Shown here piece after piece: positions 25,162-35,956 of a stretch of DNA of 64,000 nucleotides. The position numbers and the translations under genes were made by a program. Each line of letters opens with the position of its first letter. Within the stretch, counting starts at the first letter, position 1. Source of the stretch: Ipomoea triloba (Eukaryota > Streptophyta > Magnoliopsida > Solanales > Convolvulaceae); NCBI RefSeq assembly GCF_003576645.1, contig NC_044923.1:3883331-3947330 (forward strand). Reading direction: 5' to 3'. The notes below the pieces were generated by a model. The model had not been told where the DNA came from and searched no databases. It saw only the letters and a list, made by a program, of their open reading frames with translations.

Positions 25162-27370
25162 TGTTTCCACGGCATGTTTCTTGATCAATCGCATGCCTTC
25201 TGTGGTGTTGAATGGGAAAACACCTTACCATCTTTTGTTTCCATCTAAATCTTTGTTTTCGGTTGACCCACGTATATTTGGTTGTGTGTGTTTTGTTCGG
25301 GATGTTCGTCCCAATATCACCAAGTTAGATCCAAAATCTTTAAAATGTGTATTCCTTGGTTATTCTCGTGTGCAAAGAGGATACAAGTGTTACTCTCCTG
25401 AACTTGGTCGATATCTTGTTTCCATCAATGTCACTTTTCATGAGGATGTTCCTTTCTTTCCTTTTTCTCCGGATGCTATCCATCCGGAAGACAGGAATGA
25501 CATCTTGATGTACACTGTCACGACCTCTCTCTCCAACTCTACTCCTACTGTCCCTAACTCTGTTCCTACTCCTCCTGTCCTACAAGTGTATTCTCGTCGA
25601 CCCCGTACTAACACAACTGCTCCAGCTCTGCCTCCTGCTTCCCTTCCTGACTCGGTGCCAACTCAATGCCCCGAAACCACCTCTTTGTTGTCTGATCCAA
25701 TCTTGGAAGATGACGGACCAATTGCTCTCCGGAAAGGTAAACGCAGTTGTACTTATCCTATATCCTCTCTTGTATCCTATGATCGGATCTCCCCTGCATC
25801 CTGTTCCTTTATTGCTTCCCTTGATTCTATTTCTACTCCTAAAACCGTTAAAGAAGCCTTATCCCATCCTGGGTGGCGACAAGCTATGATTGAAGAGATG
25901 AATGCTCTGGATCAAAACGGTACTTGGGAGCTGGTGACTATACCTACAGGTAAAAGACCTATTGGGTGTAAATGGGTGTTTACTGTAAAAGTCAATTCCG
26001 ATGGATCCGTTGCTTGGTTGAAAGCTCGTCTTGTGGCTAAAGGATATGCTCAAACTTATGGAATTGATTATTCTGACACATTTTCTCCTGTTGCTAAGCT
26101 TACTTCTGTCAGGATACTTATCTCAATGGCGGCTATTCATGACTGGCATCTGCATCAGCTTGATATTAAGAATGCCTTTCTGCATGGAGATCTTAATGAA
26201 GAGGTTTACATGGAGCAACCTCCTGGGTTTGTTGCTCAGGGGGAGTCTGGGAAAGTATGCAAACTTCGTCGATCATTATATGGGCTAAAACAAAGTCCAC
26301 GTGCATGGTTTGGAAAATTTAGTCAAGCTGTTGAAAGCTTTGGGATGATAAAAGGAAAATCAGATCACTCCATGTTTTACAAATGGTCCAAAACTGGCAT
26401 TATCTGGCTAGTGGTTTATGTGGATGACATTGTCATTACAGGAAGTGACATTGAAGGGATTTCATCTCTTAAATCATTTCTTCATAGTCAGTTTCAAACA
26501 AAAGACTTGGGACCACTGAAATATTTTCTGGGTATTGAAGTTATGAGGAGTAAAACAGGTATACTACTATCTCAACGAAAATATGTACTTGACTTACTCT
26601 CTGAAACAGGAAAACTGGGTGCCAAACCATACACTACTCCAATGATACCAAACATACAACTGTCAAAGGAAGGGGAATTGTTTGAAGATCCTGAAAGGTA
26701 CAGAAGATTAGTTGGGAAACTAAACTACTTGACAGTAACCCGTCCAGATATTGCATACCCAGTTAGCGTATTGAGCCAGTACATGGCATCTCCGACTACT
26801 GATCATTGGGCAGCTGTTGAACATATTTTGTGTTACTTAAAGGGAGCACCAGGACATGGAATTCTTTATAAGAATCATGGTCACACAAAGATTGAGTGTT
26901 TTTCTGATGCTGATTGGGCAGGATCCAAGGAAGATCGTAGATCAACAACTGGATATTGTATTCTCTTTGGAGGAAATCTAGTTTCATGGAAGAGTAAGAA
27001 GCAGACTGTGGTTTCTCGTTCTAGTGCAGAGTCTGAATATAGAGCAATGGCGCAATCAACATGTGAAGTAATGTGGATAAACAACCTCTTGAATGAGTCT
27101 GGTTTCAAAGCTCCAATTCCTGCAAAGTTGTGGTGTGATAATCAAGCAGCCCTTCACATTGCATCAAATCCAGTTTTTCATGAACGAACCAAGCACATAG
27201 AGATTGACTGCCACTTTGTTCGTGAAAAGATACAACAGGGGTTAATCTCCACCGGATTTGTGAAGACCGGAGAACAACTCGGGGATCTATTCACAAAGGC
27301 CCTAACTGGGACTCGAGTTAGTTATTTGTGTAACAAGTTGGGCATGATTAACATCTACGCTCCAACTTGA
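25162..27370 (+). CDS. Copia pol 3' part, redundant copy
   Basis: Same 736-codon integrase-end/RT/RNase H frame as at 22,395-24,602, with two amino acid differences in the linker before RT (Val to Ala, Ala to Glu). A naive reading extends it upstream to an ATG at 25,112 through the N; those first residues are host flank and the fusion is artificial. Confidence 0.85.
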
Positions 27371-27377
27371 GGGGGAG

Positions 27378-27588
27378 TGTTAGAAGATAAAATAACATCA
27401 GTAGTGTTAGAGTACTATTCTCCTTGAGCTATGTGTATTCTTGAGCTTTGTATAGTCTTGGGCAGCTCAGTCTTGGGCAGTTCAGTCCAGACTTTTCCCT
27501 TCCCCTCTGCCCATATATATGTTGTACACAGATCAGATTGAAGTGAGTAGAAATATATTGAATACACCATTTGGTGAGTTTGTTAACA
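27378..27588 (+). repeat. 3' LTR, redundant copy
   Basis: The same 211-bp LTR as at 24,610-24,820, again followed by CATAT and the host flank. This copy connects without a break to the F-box gene. Confidence 0.9.
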
Positions 27589-28077
27589 CATATGTCCAGG
27601 TGTGTTTGACTACGTATGCCATAATGTGGGTGGCACCATGAACACTTTATCCATTGGATGCAAAATATCAGTATGAGCTTAATGGTTGAAAAGCAGCACT
27701 GAAAACCACTCTCGATTCTCTCGAATCAAAATAGATACTCTGAAACGACTCCACCACACGAATTTGTGATAACTAGTTTCTCGAATGAAATTGAAAACTA
27801 GTAAGAACCACTGCCCACTTAAAACTCATCCACCCGGGATCTTAAGGGGCATAACATCGAAAAGATAAGCATTGGTTTAGTGGATATGTTATCGAATCAT
27901 TCTACGGTTCTTAATCATAGAGATGTAATGTATGGAAGGGGCAAAAAAGAAGCATATGAAGGTGAAATGCAGAGACTAAAAATAAAAATTAACTAAAAAG
28001 GCAGAATGGTTGGAACAGGTCAAGAATGCTCTTCTTTCTTGCTTCATTTCATATCAATCAGTTCCTTCTCGGGTTCT
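27589..28077 (-). other. Proximal 3' UTR of the F-box gene (inferred)
   Basis: Downstream of the F-box stop codon on the minus strand, with mixed base composition and no coding domain. The copia element interrupts it at 27,588 (or 24,820 in the redundant copy), and it would continue at 20,960. Confidence 0.5.
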
Positions 28078-29685
28078 CTAGTTATTCCTGGAACTCCCGC
28101 CAAAGCTTGACCACCTTCTGAACGTACACGCAACTAAATTTCTCCCCGTTAGAAGTCCCAGCCTCGCCCTCAACGAATTTGACCTCCTTGTACTGTTCGA
28201 AGCAATATTAACACCACCACCACCACCGCCAACTTGGCCACCCACCTGCCGGTTCTCTTGACCAGCTTCAGACACACCGTCATCGCTAGCAGCCCCATCG
28301 GGATTATTCTCCACCTCAACCGTATCCAAATTCACAGCAAGCGAACCCCTACTAGCCCTCAACCAATCCGCAGCCTCGGAAGTCACCAGCCTGCATTTCT
28401 TAACCTTCACTTTGATCAAACTCGGGCACCCGCTAGCAAGTGCTTCCATTCCCGAGTTCGATATGGGGCAACTCTTAATACAAAGCTTCTTCAACGCAAT
28501 ACATTTCACAGCAATGCAGGAGAGCTCGGAATCCCCCACAGTCTCGCTCCCACAGAGAGCTAATCTTTCTAAATTTAGACAATTCGTAGCGAGTTTCTCT
28601 AAACTAACAAGCGTCGGATTAACCCCAATCAAAACCAGTTCCTGTAAATTCGGGCAGTGATTTGCCACAGCAAGCAGCCCTTCATCGCTTATCCTATTCG
28701 TTTTCCACCCATCAATGTGGAGTTTCCGGAGGAATTTACAGTGTTCAGCAACATTTTTCAATCCAATATTTGTGCATTCGGGAGTTTTTACCAGATGCAA
28801 AATCTCAAGATTTGAACAATTTGAAATTGCAGCAAGGCCAGCGTCAGTTACCTGAAGCCTCTCCACATGAACCTCAACTAGGCCGGTGATTTGATCGGAA
28901 ATCGCTTCCAGAATCTTATCCCAATCACCGGAACACCTTAAGAGCTTTAGAGTCTTCAAATTCTTCGATCCAGTAATTAACGGTCCAAAACACTGGCCAT
29001 TGTAAAGCTCCTTTAAGCAAATAACTCTGAGCGATCCGGCGGCCACGCCGGGGCCGATTGGCTCGGCCATAGCACCGTTTGCAATACCGCGCAGCCGTTT
29101 GACTGATAATTCCTCGAGAGACGAGCAGTTATCGAATACGGCGTTCATGCCTTTAGCTCCAAAACTGCAGGATCCACAGGAAAGCTTCTTCAAAACGTTG
29201 CAGTTCTTCGCAAAAGCTTCTATCCCGGCGTCGGTAAGGTCCCGGCACGCCCGCAGCTTTAACCTAGTGAGATTGCGGCATCGAAGCGAAATAAGAACCA
29301 AAGCGTCGTCGCCGATACTCACAGATCTGCGGTCGCATTTCAACGCGAGCTTCGTCACCGAATCGAATCGCGAGAAAATCGAAGGAATCGCGGTGGCGAG
29401 CTCCGTCTGAGCGCGCAGCGAGAGACGGTGCCGGCTCTGTCCTTCGATCTGGAGCCACCGACGGCACACGAGGGAGCACCGCTTGCGGTCGCCGGCGTTA
29501 AGAGACTGGAAAATGACAGCCAAACACTCATCGGGAATGTTAAATGAATAATCGGATAAGCCGTCGCCTATAACGTCGTCGGATTTTTCAGTGCTCTGCA
29601 TCGGCGTAACCATAGCAGTAGAGCCGGATTTTTTCCGGTGGTTGTGATTTTGAGCTCCGGCGGCTGTGGAAGCAAATTGGCCCAT
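28078..29685 (-). CDS. F-box/LRR protein of the SKIP2/VFB (VIER F-BOX) type
   Basis: A 535-residue frame with no introns in the coding region. An F-box lies at about 45-86 (IPDECLAVIFQSLNAGDRKRCSLVCRRWL). About a dozen Cys-containing leucine-rich repeats follow, from about 105 to 450 (for example LTRLKLRACRDLTDAGIEAF). A Gly-rich linker and a conserved basic tail (RRSNSLRARLGLL, TFRRWSSFGG) close it. In Arabidopsis this family (SKIP2, VFB1-4) binds SKP1-like ASK proteins and acts as the substrate receptor of SCF ubiquitin ligases, affecting lateral root growth and auxin-related expression. The start MGQFAS has Gly2 and Ser6, a possible N-myristoylation signal. It shares a 240-bp divergent promoter with DCL. 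A copia element appears to sit antisense in its 3' UTR. Which VFB paralogue it is cannot be told by eye. Confidence 0.93.
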   Translation of the reverse strand: MGQFASTAAGAQNHNHRKKSGSTAMVTPMQSTEKSDDVIGDGLSDYSFNIPDECLAVIFQSLNAGDRKRCSLVCRRWLQIEGQSRHRLSLRAQTELATAIPSIFSRFDSVTKLALKCDRRSVSIGDDALVLISLRCRNLTRLKLRACRDLTDAGIEAFAKNCNVLKKLSCGSCSFGAKGMNAVFDNCSSLEELSVKRLRGIANGAMAEPIGPGVAAGSLRVICLKELYNGQCFGPLITGSKNLKTLKLLRCSGDWDKILEAISDQITGLVEVHVERLQVTDAGLAAISNCSNLEILHLVKTPECTNIGLKNVAEHCKFLRKLHIDGWKTNRISDEGLLAVANHCPNLQELVLIGVNPTLVSLEKLATNCLNLERLALCGSETVGDSELSCIAVKCIALKKLCIKSCPISNSGMEALASGCPSLIKVKVKKCRLVTSEAADWLRASRGSLAVNLDTVEVENNPDGAASDDGVSEAGQENRQVGGQVGGGGGGVNIASNSTRRSNSLRARLGLLTGRNLVACTFRRWSSFGGSSRNN

Positions 29686-29925
29686 CCACAGCTGACCATA
29701 AGAAAACCGATGGACAGCCTATTTTTTGTAGTTTTGCTCAACTCCCTAATTAATTTCCTTTTGAAGACCAAATTAAAAAAAATAATAATAAATGAAAATA
29801 TGAACGGTTCAATCATTTAATTTAAAAAATTAAAAAAAAAAAAAAAAACCAAAAAAGTTTTTCTGTGGGTCCTACTCCTACCTTCTCTTCGCTACTTCAG
29901 TTCGTTCGCTCCTAAATCCCCATCA
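29686..29925. promoter_or_regulatory. Divergent promoter between F-box (-) and DCL (+)
   Basis: Only 240 bp separate the two start codons, so both leaders and core promoters fit in this space. It is AT-rich in the middle (A-run at about 29,831-29,848) with a pyrimidine-rich leader before DCL (CCTTCTCTTCGCTACTTCAG). I see no clear TATA box for either gene. A GGCCCAT (site II-like) motif overlaps the F-box start codon. Confidence 0.65.
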
Positions 29926-32900
29926 ATGGCTGCTCCGTTGCTCCTCAGAGGTCTACCGCTCCACCGCCTCCACCACCATCGGCAACCGCAGCACCACCTT
30001 CTCACCTCCGGTTTACTCAATCGTCGACTATGGTGCAACGACGCCTCCGAGTCAATTAAGTCAGACGCCGACGCAGCTTCTGTGAGCCTGAGCCAGAGCA
30101 CCGCCGTACTCAGCGCCAAAGGTCCGCCGCCGTATCTGAGACGGTTCAGCGCGGATTACCGGAAATGGAAAGCGAAAGAATCGGAGATTCTCAGAGACAT
30201 CGAACCGGTCATTTTGCTCACCAAAGAAATTCTTCACTCAGATAGGTTTCTCCAAATCTCCCTCCCTTTTTCAATTCAACATTTATTGAAAAACTACTGC
30301 TAACATAGCTAAGGCCTAAGGATTCGTTGAACTCCTATAAGATTATTATAATGCTCTTCATCTGGTACTAAATTTTAGTGAAGGACATGAAGAAAAACAT
30401 GTTTATATCCAATGCAATGTACAGCAGTTCTATTTTACATCTTATATTGTGAATCATAGCAGTCTAGCAGCAAGTTGTCATTTAAATGGAAAGCATACTG
30501 CTCAGTTTTGATGCATGAATCTGATTGAATCCTAAGAGTTAATAAATGATTTTAGATTTACTTCAGACTGGGATTGCATTGCCATGCTTGAAACATTAAA
30601 GGCTCTTTATCATGGATATGGATTCATTTACCTCAAGAGTTAATGGCTCCAAGCACGTTGTTTCTGACTTACCTTGAATGTGCACATACTGAATTCATAA
30701 TGAAAAGACGGAACCTGTCAAGTTATTTGCAGGTCTAATCTTTGTGACATATACAGATAACATTTCCGTCATAGTTAATCGGATGATATAGGCCATAATC
30801 GTTTTATCAATGCATATACTTTAAGGCAGGATGATTATATTCTACTGAATTCAACCCTGGAGTGCTTAGTGTTCCTTTATGGCATTGGATGACTGTGAGG
30901 CGGGTAGTCAAGTTGGAGAAGAAGAAGATAATTAAACAGTGTAATTGGATAAAGGGATTTCTTTTTACTAATCAAGGAATTGTCTTGCCTTGTAGTTTGG
31001 ATAATTAAAAGTTTACCTTTTCTTGCATAAACAAAGACTTCAGATACTTGAAATATTTTACACTCCATAGTTATCAATAATTGTTTCTGTTGACTTCACC
31101 AATGCTTAGTTTATAGTCACATAACAATTGAAAGAAAATTCTGGATGCTTTTGCTAATATAGCTAATTTGTTAAAATAATAATTAAATTAGCATATACTC
31201 TTCAATAATAGACTTAAAAATACAAGGTCAATTTTGTCAACAGTCCAAGCCTATACATTTCCAAGAACATCCTTTTTCATCCTATTGCTGTATTACAATG
31301 TGGAACTCAAAGGTGCCTAATATAGTATGAACACAAGATGCCAACTATCATGCATCACTAGTGGGTTCAAAGAATGATCTTTAATGAGTTGATTTAACTA
31401 ACAGTAACATTCAATGCCCTGGTTGATTTAATGGTAATACACTGAATGCATGGTTTTCTTCTTGGAAACAGTTCTAGGTTTGGAGTGGTTCAGTGCCCTG
31501 GTTGATTTAATGGTAATACACTGAATGCATGGTTTTCTTCTTGGAAACAGTTCTAGGTTTGGAGTGGTTTGAATTCTATCATCCGTGACCTTGACTTGTA
31601 TTGTGTATGCCTGATTGACCCAACAAGCCTTAAAAATTTTTGTGCTCAGGAGTAAATAGCAAGCCCCTTTAACCTATGGATTGTGGATTCCTCATGGATG
31701 AAAATCTGTGTTCAGACTCAGAAAGACCCTCAGTTTATTTTTGCAGAAAATAGTTTTGCCCCTATGTAAAGTTAATAAACTCTTGTCAAAGTTAAATTAA
31801 AGTGATAAAAATCAGTGTTACGTCTTTTGTTAAGTCATGTAGCTCAGGAAAAGTGTGATGTAATGAAACTTTTCCCTAAGTTAAGGAACTTAAATTTGAA
31901 ATTTGTTTGTCTTCTTTGAAGTAAAATTTGTTAAAATTGGTTTTATTCAGTGGTCACCCACACACCAGACACACAAATACTGCATTCATTTGTCCAGCAT
32001 TATTTTTGTCTGTTAATTCTAGTTAACCATGGATGTCGCTTCATGTAGTGGAATTTCCTGCATTATACTTCTCTCACAGTTCAGATAAAAAGAACTAGTG
32101 TCTCAATTGATTTAGAAGTCAAGGGGCCAATTGAAAACTGTTTCTTTTTCCTGCTTGCACTTGCAGGAAGTGAAAACTTGTTTGGTTTGATGCTTCTGTT
32201 TCAAGCTACCAATTTAGGACAAAATCCTTCTTCATTTTTCTTATTGTCTATAATGGAGAAAACATAAAAATACTTTAAATTACAATGATGCTTCAGTTTT
32301 CCTCTTCAATGTCAACCTGTAGTTTGCTTCTTTCTTTGTCTCTCTGTCCTTTTTATTTGTTAGTTATATGAAATGATAATTTCTTAATAGCACACCTACA
32401 AGTTCGTAGTAGAATTTCATCATAGACATTCTCCTCTCATTTGGACTATTCTTTGCATCTTAAATTTACGGAAGGTTGACATCTTATTGATATGTCCAAT
32501 TTGTCAACAATTGTTTACTTAAATCATGTTTTGTTTCAAGAGAGATTATTATTAATAATAAATCATGATCCCCTATTTGTATTATTGATAGGTACATGGA
32601 TGGAGAACTTTTGACAGCTGAAGATGTGAAAATTGTGGTAGAGAAGCTTCTTGCTTATCATCCTCGTTTTGAAGATAAAATTGGATGTGGCCTTGATTCA
32701 ATTATGGTCAGTTTCATGTGTTGTGATAGTATTTCTTGTTCCTTGTCAAACTACTACTATTCACTTGCAAGTTTGGTGCTTCTAATATAAGCATCACAAC
32801 TAAATTGGAATGATATTTATCAAGTAAACTTAAAGTCACTGTTTTGACATCTTTCTGACTTGCAATTTCCTTTTTGCTTTCTTATTTTTGACAATTTCAA

Positions 32901-34254
32901 AATGCTTTTATCTCATTGAAATGACAAACAAACTCTTCATTTCCTCCTCTTTATACTTGTTAAAATGATTAGGCTTGAGATTCCTTATTACATTTTGTTT
33001 GTCATCAAGGCATTTGATAACTAAATTGTATGCGGCTTCATTTATCAGAAATATTATCACTTTGTACGAAAATCCCAATGATTACATCATACAAGTTTGC
33101 TCAAGCCCTTTTTTTTTTTTTTTTTATAAAAAAATAAGCCCTTTTTTTTTTATTTTAAATAACCATTCTAACTAACCTAATTACTATGAGGTGTCTCCTT
33201 GCATTTTAGACCTACAGTTCTATAGATGAGATGTTAACAAAAAGTTTTGGCCTTATTTGTATTTTTAAAAAATTCTGTTCTAGAACCCTGAATAAAATGT
33301 TGTATTTGTTTACTTCATTATTGAGAATAAACAACATATTATCTAGTACCTGTTGCTATTTTGATGACTGTTTTTTACAAACCAGATCTCATTAGTGGTT
33401 GAGTTCATCATTGATGCTATTTTTGTCCACCATATATTTTTTTCCTTCAAATATTAATAGGACTAGTAGATATTTAGTGTTCAGACCCCTTATAATTTGG
33501 AATGATCTTTTCACTTTTGTTCATTAGATAATCATATCAGATACTGATGAACATAAAAACAAAGAAAAAAAAGAAGAAAGGAAAGATGAATTGATTCATG
33601 TAAAAGAGAATCCACCTTATGATTCCCTAGCGGGATTTGTTGATATTCTTAGGGACAAAGAGGTTGTGCTGTTCACAGAATTGATTTGTATTCACTTTAC
33701 TTAAGATAAAGATTGGAGCTGGGCTGGTAGTGAAGGCTCATTTAGTTGACAGCGAATGAGCATACCTTAAATCTATAGCAAGTAGGCTTGTTCCTTGGTT
33801 AACTTTCCCGGGCTTGGGACTTAAATGCCTCTGAGCTGTAAGCTGCAACCAACTGAACCAAGCTGGAGCTAGAGGGTTTTGCTGAGTTGTCCATTGAGAG
33901 GGAGTTAGCCAACTCAGCTGTTGAATTGACTGACTGTTCACACACAATTAATATATCTAGAATTGGCACGTGATACTTTATCTTTGACATGAAACAATCT
34001 TGCAGTTTGATAATCTTTTATAGTGGTTGTGAATACTCTGTTTTTACCTTTAGTGGACTGAAAGAGATTTGTATAACTGTTTCCAGGTTGATCGACATCC
34101 CCAATTCAAAAACTCAAGGTGTCTCTTTGTCGTGAGAAAGGATGGCATATGGATAGATTTTTCGTACCAAAAGTGTCTACGCCAATATATCCGAGATAAG
34201 TATCCTTTGCACGCAGAAAGATTCATAAAAGAACATTTCAAACTCGGTAGCTAG
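29926..34254 (+). CDS. DCL-like protein with DUF3223 (DeCL) domain, organelle-targeted
   Basis: Three exons, 29926-30245, 32592-32706 and 34087-34254, all GT-AG, encode 200 residues, the usual length for DCL homologues. The first 45 residues are rich in Arg, Leu, His and Ser with no acidic residue before about 38 (ending LLNRRLWCND), as in a plastid or mitochondrial transit peptide. The DUF3223 domain covers about 100-195: LLTAEDVKIVVEKLLAYHP, then DKIGCGLDSI, HPQFKNSRCLFVVRKDG and IDFSYQKCL. In tomato, DCL is needed for chloroplast development, palisade shape and plastid rRNA processing. The same domain ends the largest subunit of RNA polymerase V. Intron 1 is 2.3 kb and contains a perfect 79-bp tandem duplication. 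The final splice puts the second half of the domain in exon 3. Organelle choice is uncertain. Confidence 0.9.
31415..31570 (+). repeat. Perfect 79-bp tandem duplication in DCL intron 1
   Basis: 31,415-31,493 is repeated directly at 31,494-31,570, starting TGCCCTGGTTGATTTAATGG, with no mismatch seen and no N between the copies. It looks like a recent tandem duplication. It does not touch splice sites. Confidence 0.9.
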
Positions 34255-34342
34255 CTAAGGTTCCTCATAAACACCACCTGATTTACATCATCAAGTTTAA
34301 CATTTCTGGTATATATATATATATATTGCCTGATTTGCCTCT

Positions 34343-34372
34343 CCCCCCCCCCCCCCCCCCCCCCCCCCCCCN
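34343..34372. repeat. Poly-C run ending in an N
   Basis: 29 consecutive C followed by a single N just after the DCL gene. The homopolymer probably broke the assembly here, so the true run length is unknown. Confidence 0.9.
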
Positions 34373-34972
34373 ATTGGGTGTATATTTGAATGAAAACGCT
34401 CTAGAGTCTAGAGTCCAAGCTCCTTTTCATGGCTGTGTGTAAAGAGGAAACTGGTCCCTGGATTCAATAACCAACATATGCCCTGTGACACGCATTTTGT
34501 CAATGAGGTAGGTCACCTAATTCACAGTTCTTGTTTAGTTTGATGGGACAAAAGCAGGCAAATGATTGAAGCAAATGTTAATTAGTTGGAATGCGGAATT
34601 TTGACTGACTGCCACTCACTTTTCTTGTCTTTCTTTTGGCACATTTTACCTTGTCATGCTTACATTATATGTAGTCCAACATCCTATACACACACCCATG
34701 AACTCATTTCAGAATAGTGCAACATTATGCAAAATGGGGTTGGTTTCTACATAATAGTCATGACAGTGGGGTGACGGGGTCTTGGTTTAGGTGAGACTGT
34801 GAGAGTCCTTGAAGAAGGTCACATCACTGTGAGACAATAGATTTGGTTTTCCTCAGAGACAGGGCGTCAAACCCCAGTTGGTTTGGAAACTAAGCTGTAT
34901 ACTACTATACTATAGCATTTGAGTTGTTGGGGTGCATATCATGTTGTTAATACTATGAGTTATTGCATATGT

Positions 34973-35100
34973 TACATCTGTCACATATTCACACTCATAG
35001 TATCTACTTTCTTGAATGAAATATATCAGATTATCTGTCACATTTTCACAATTTCACACTCATAGTAACTACTTTCTTGAATGAAATGTATCAGATTATG
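34973..35100 (+). repeat. Imperfect tandem duplication of about 60-65 bp
   Basis: Two adjacent copies of a unit running from TCTGTCACAT to ATATCAGATTA/GTATCAGATTA. The second copy has a short insertion and a few substitutions. Non-coding. Confidence 0.8.
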
Positions 35101-35540
35101 CAGTAGATTCGAGTTGCATAAGTTTATGATTTTACTGTAACAGATTACAGGTTTGATTACTAATCCCATCAATTGTACCAAAAATGTACTAGGAGATTCC
35201 ATTTCTTACTTTGATTTATGAGAAAGTCAGCAGTCGGCCAGTCGCTATTAAAATGTGTGCTTTGGATAAAACCCACCTTGTGACCCTAGCTGACCATCCT
35301 TGCATTTGCATCGCTTCATCATGTTCCTTGCATAGCAACACTTTTAATGGTTTGATTCCTCTTCACTGGACTATTTTCTTCACTAGAGTGTGATTGGTAA
35401 ATGGTAGATCTATTCTTCTATGGACTATAAGTACTATTGTTGATTTTATTACAATATAGTATATGTTCATAATTATTTTTTCAACCTATGACCTCTCATT
35501 TGGGAGAGTCATTTCGTGCCACTAGACAATAAGGTTATTG

Positions 35541-35573
<33 letters not shown>

Positions 35574-35714
35574 CTCAATTTAGTCCTCAACTATTGTAGT
35601 TTTCCTCAATTTAGTCCTCAATGACTTTTTGTGCTCAATTTAGTCCTCGATTGTGATGGTTTTACACAATTTAGTTTTTTTTTAAAAATTCCGTTAGTGG
35701 ACAGTTAGAAATAG

Positions 35715-35956
35715 GGTCTTAATGGTAATTCCTCATCTTTCATCTCATTTGGGATGATCCCTTCTTATTCCCCTTATTAAGATCCACATAGAAATGTAAA
35801 TTTTCTCACCCAAATATTTATTTACTTTGTATTTATTTATTTAGGGTTGAAGTTGATTTGGGTATGAAGATTTGCATTTCTGTTTGAATCTTAATAAGGG
35901 AAAGGAGAAGAAATCATTCCAATTGAGATGAAGGATGATAAATTACCATTAAGACC
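35715..35956. mobile_element. Foldback MITE, 242 bp, about 100-bp arms
   Basis: The ends are perfect inverted repeats, GGTCTTAATGGTAATT at 35,715-35,730 and its complement at 35,941-35,956. Pairing continues imperfectly inward to 35,815 and 35,856, leaving a loop of about 40 bases. Most of the element could fold into one long hairpin. No coding capacity. Confidence 0.75.

Larger units (their letters stand above)
25162..27928 (+). repeat. Second copy of 22,394-25,160: unmerged contig overlap
   Basis: From the base after the N at 25,161 the sequence repeats 22,394-25,160 for 2767 bp at a constant offset of 2768. It covers pol, the 3' LTR, the target duplication and 340 bp of unique host flank. 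Both copies start right after an N. I noticed only two differences, T/C near 23,030 versus 25,798 and C/A near 23,087 versus 25,855. Because the unique flank is repeated too, this cannot be a second insertion of the element. Confidence 0.88.

Noticed and set aside
25112..27370. A 752-residue ORF that looks like a second, longer copia pol with its own start codon
   Set aside because: Its first codons are host flank and it reads through an N. The body duplicates 22,395-24,602, and it is an assembly fusion.
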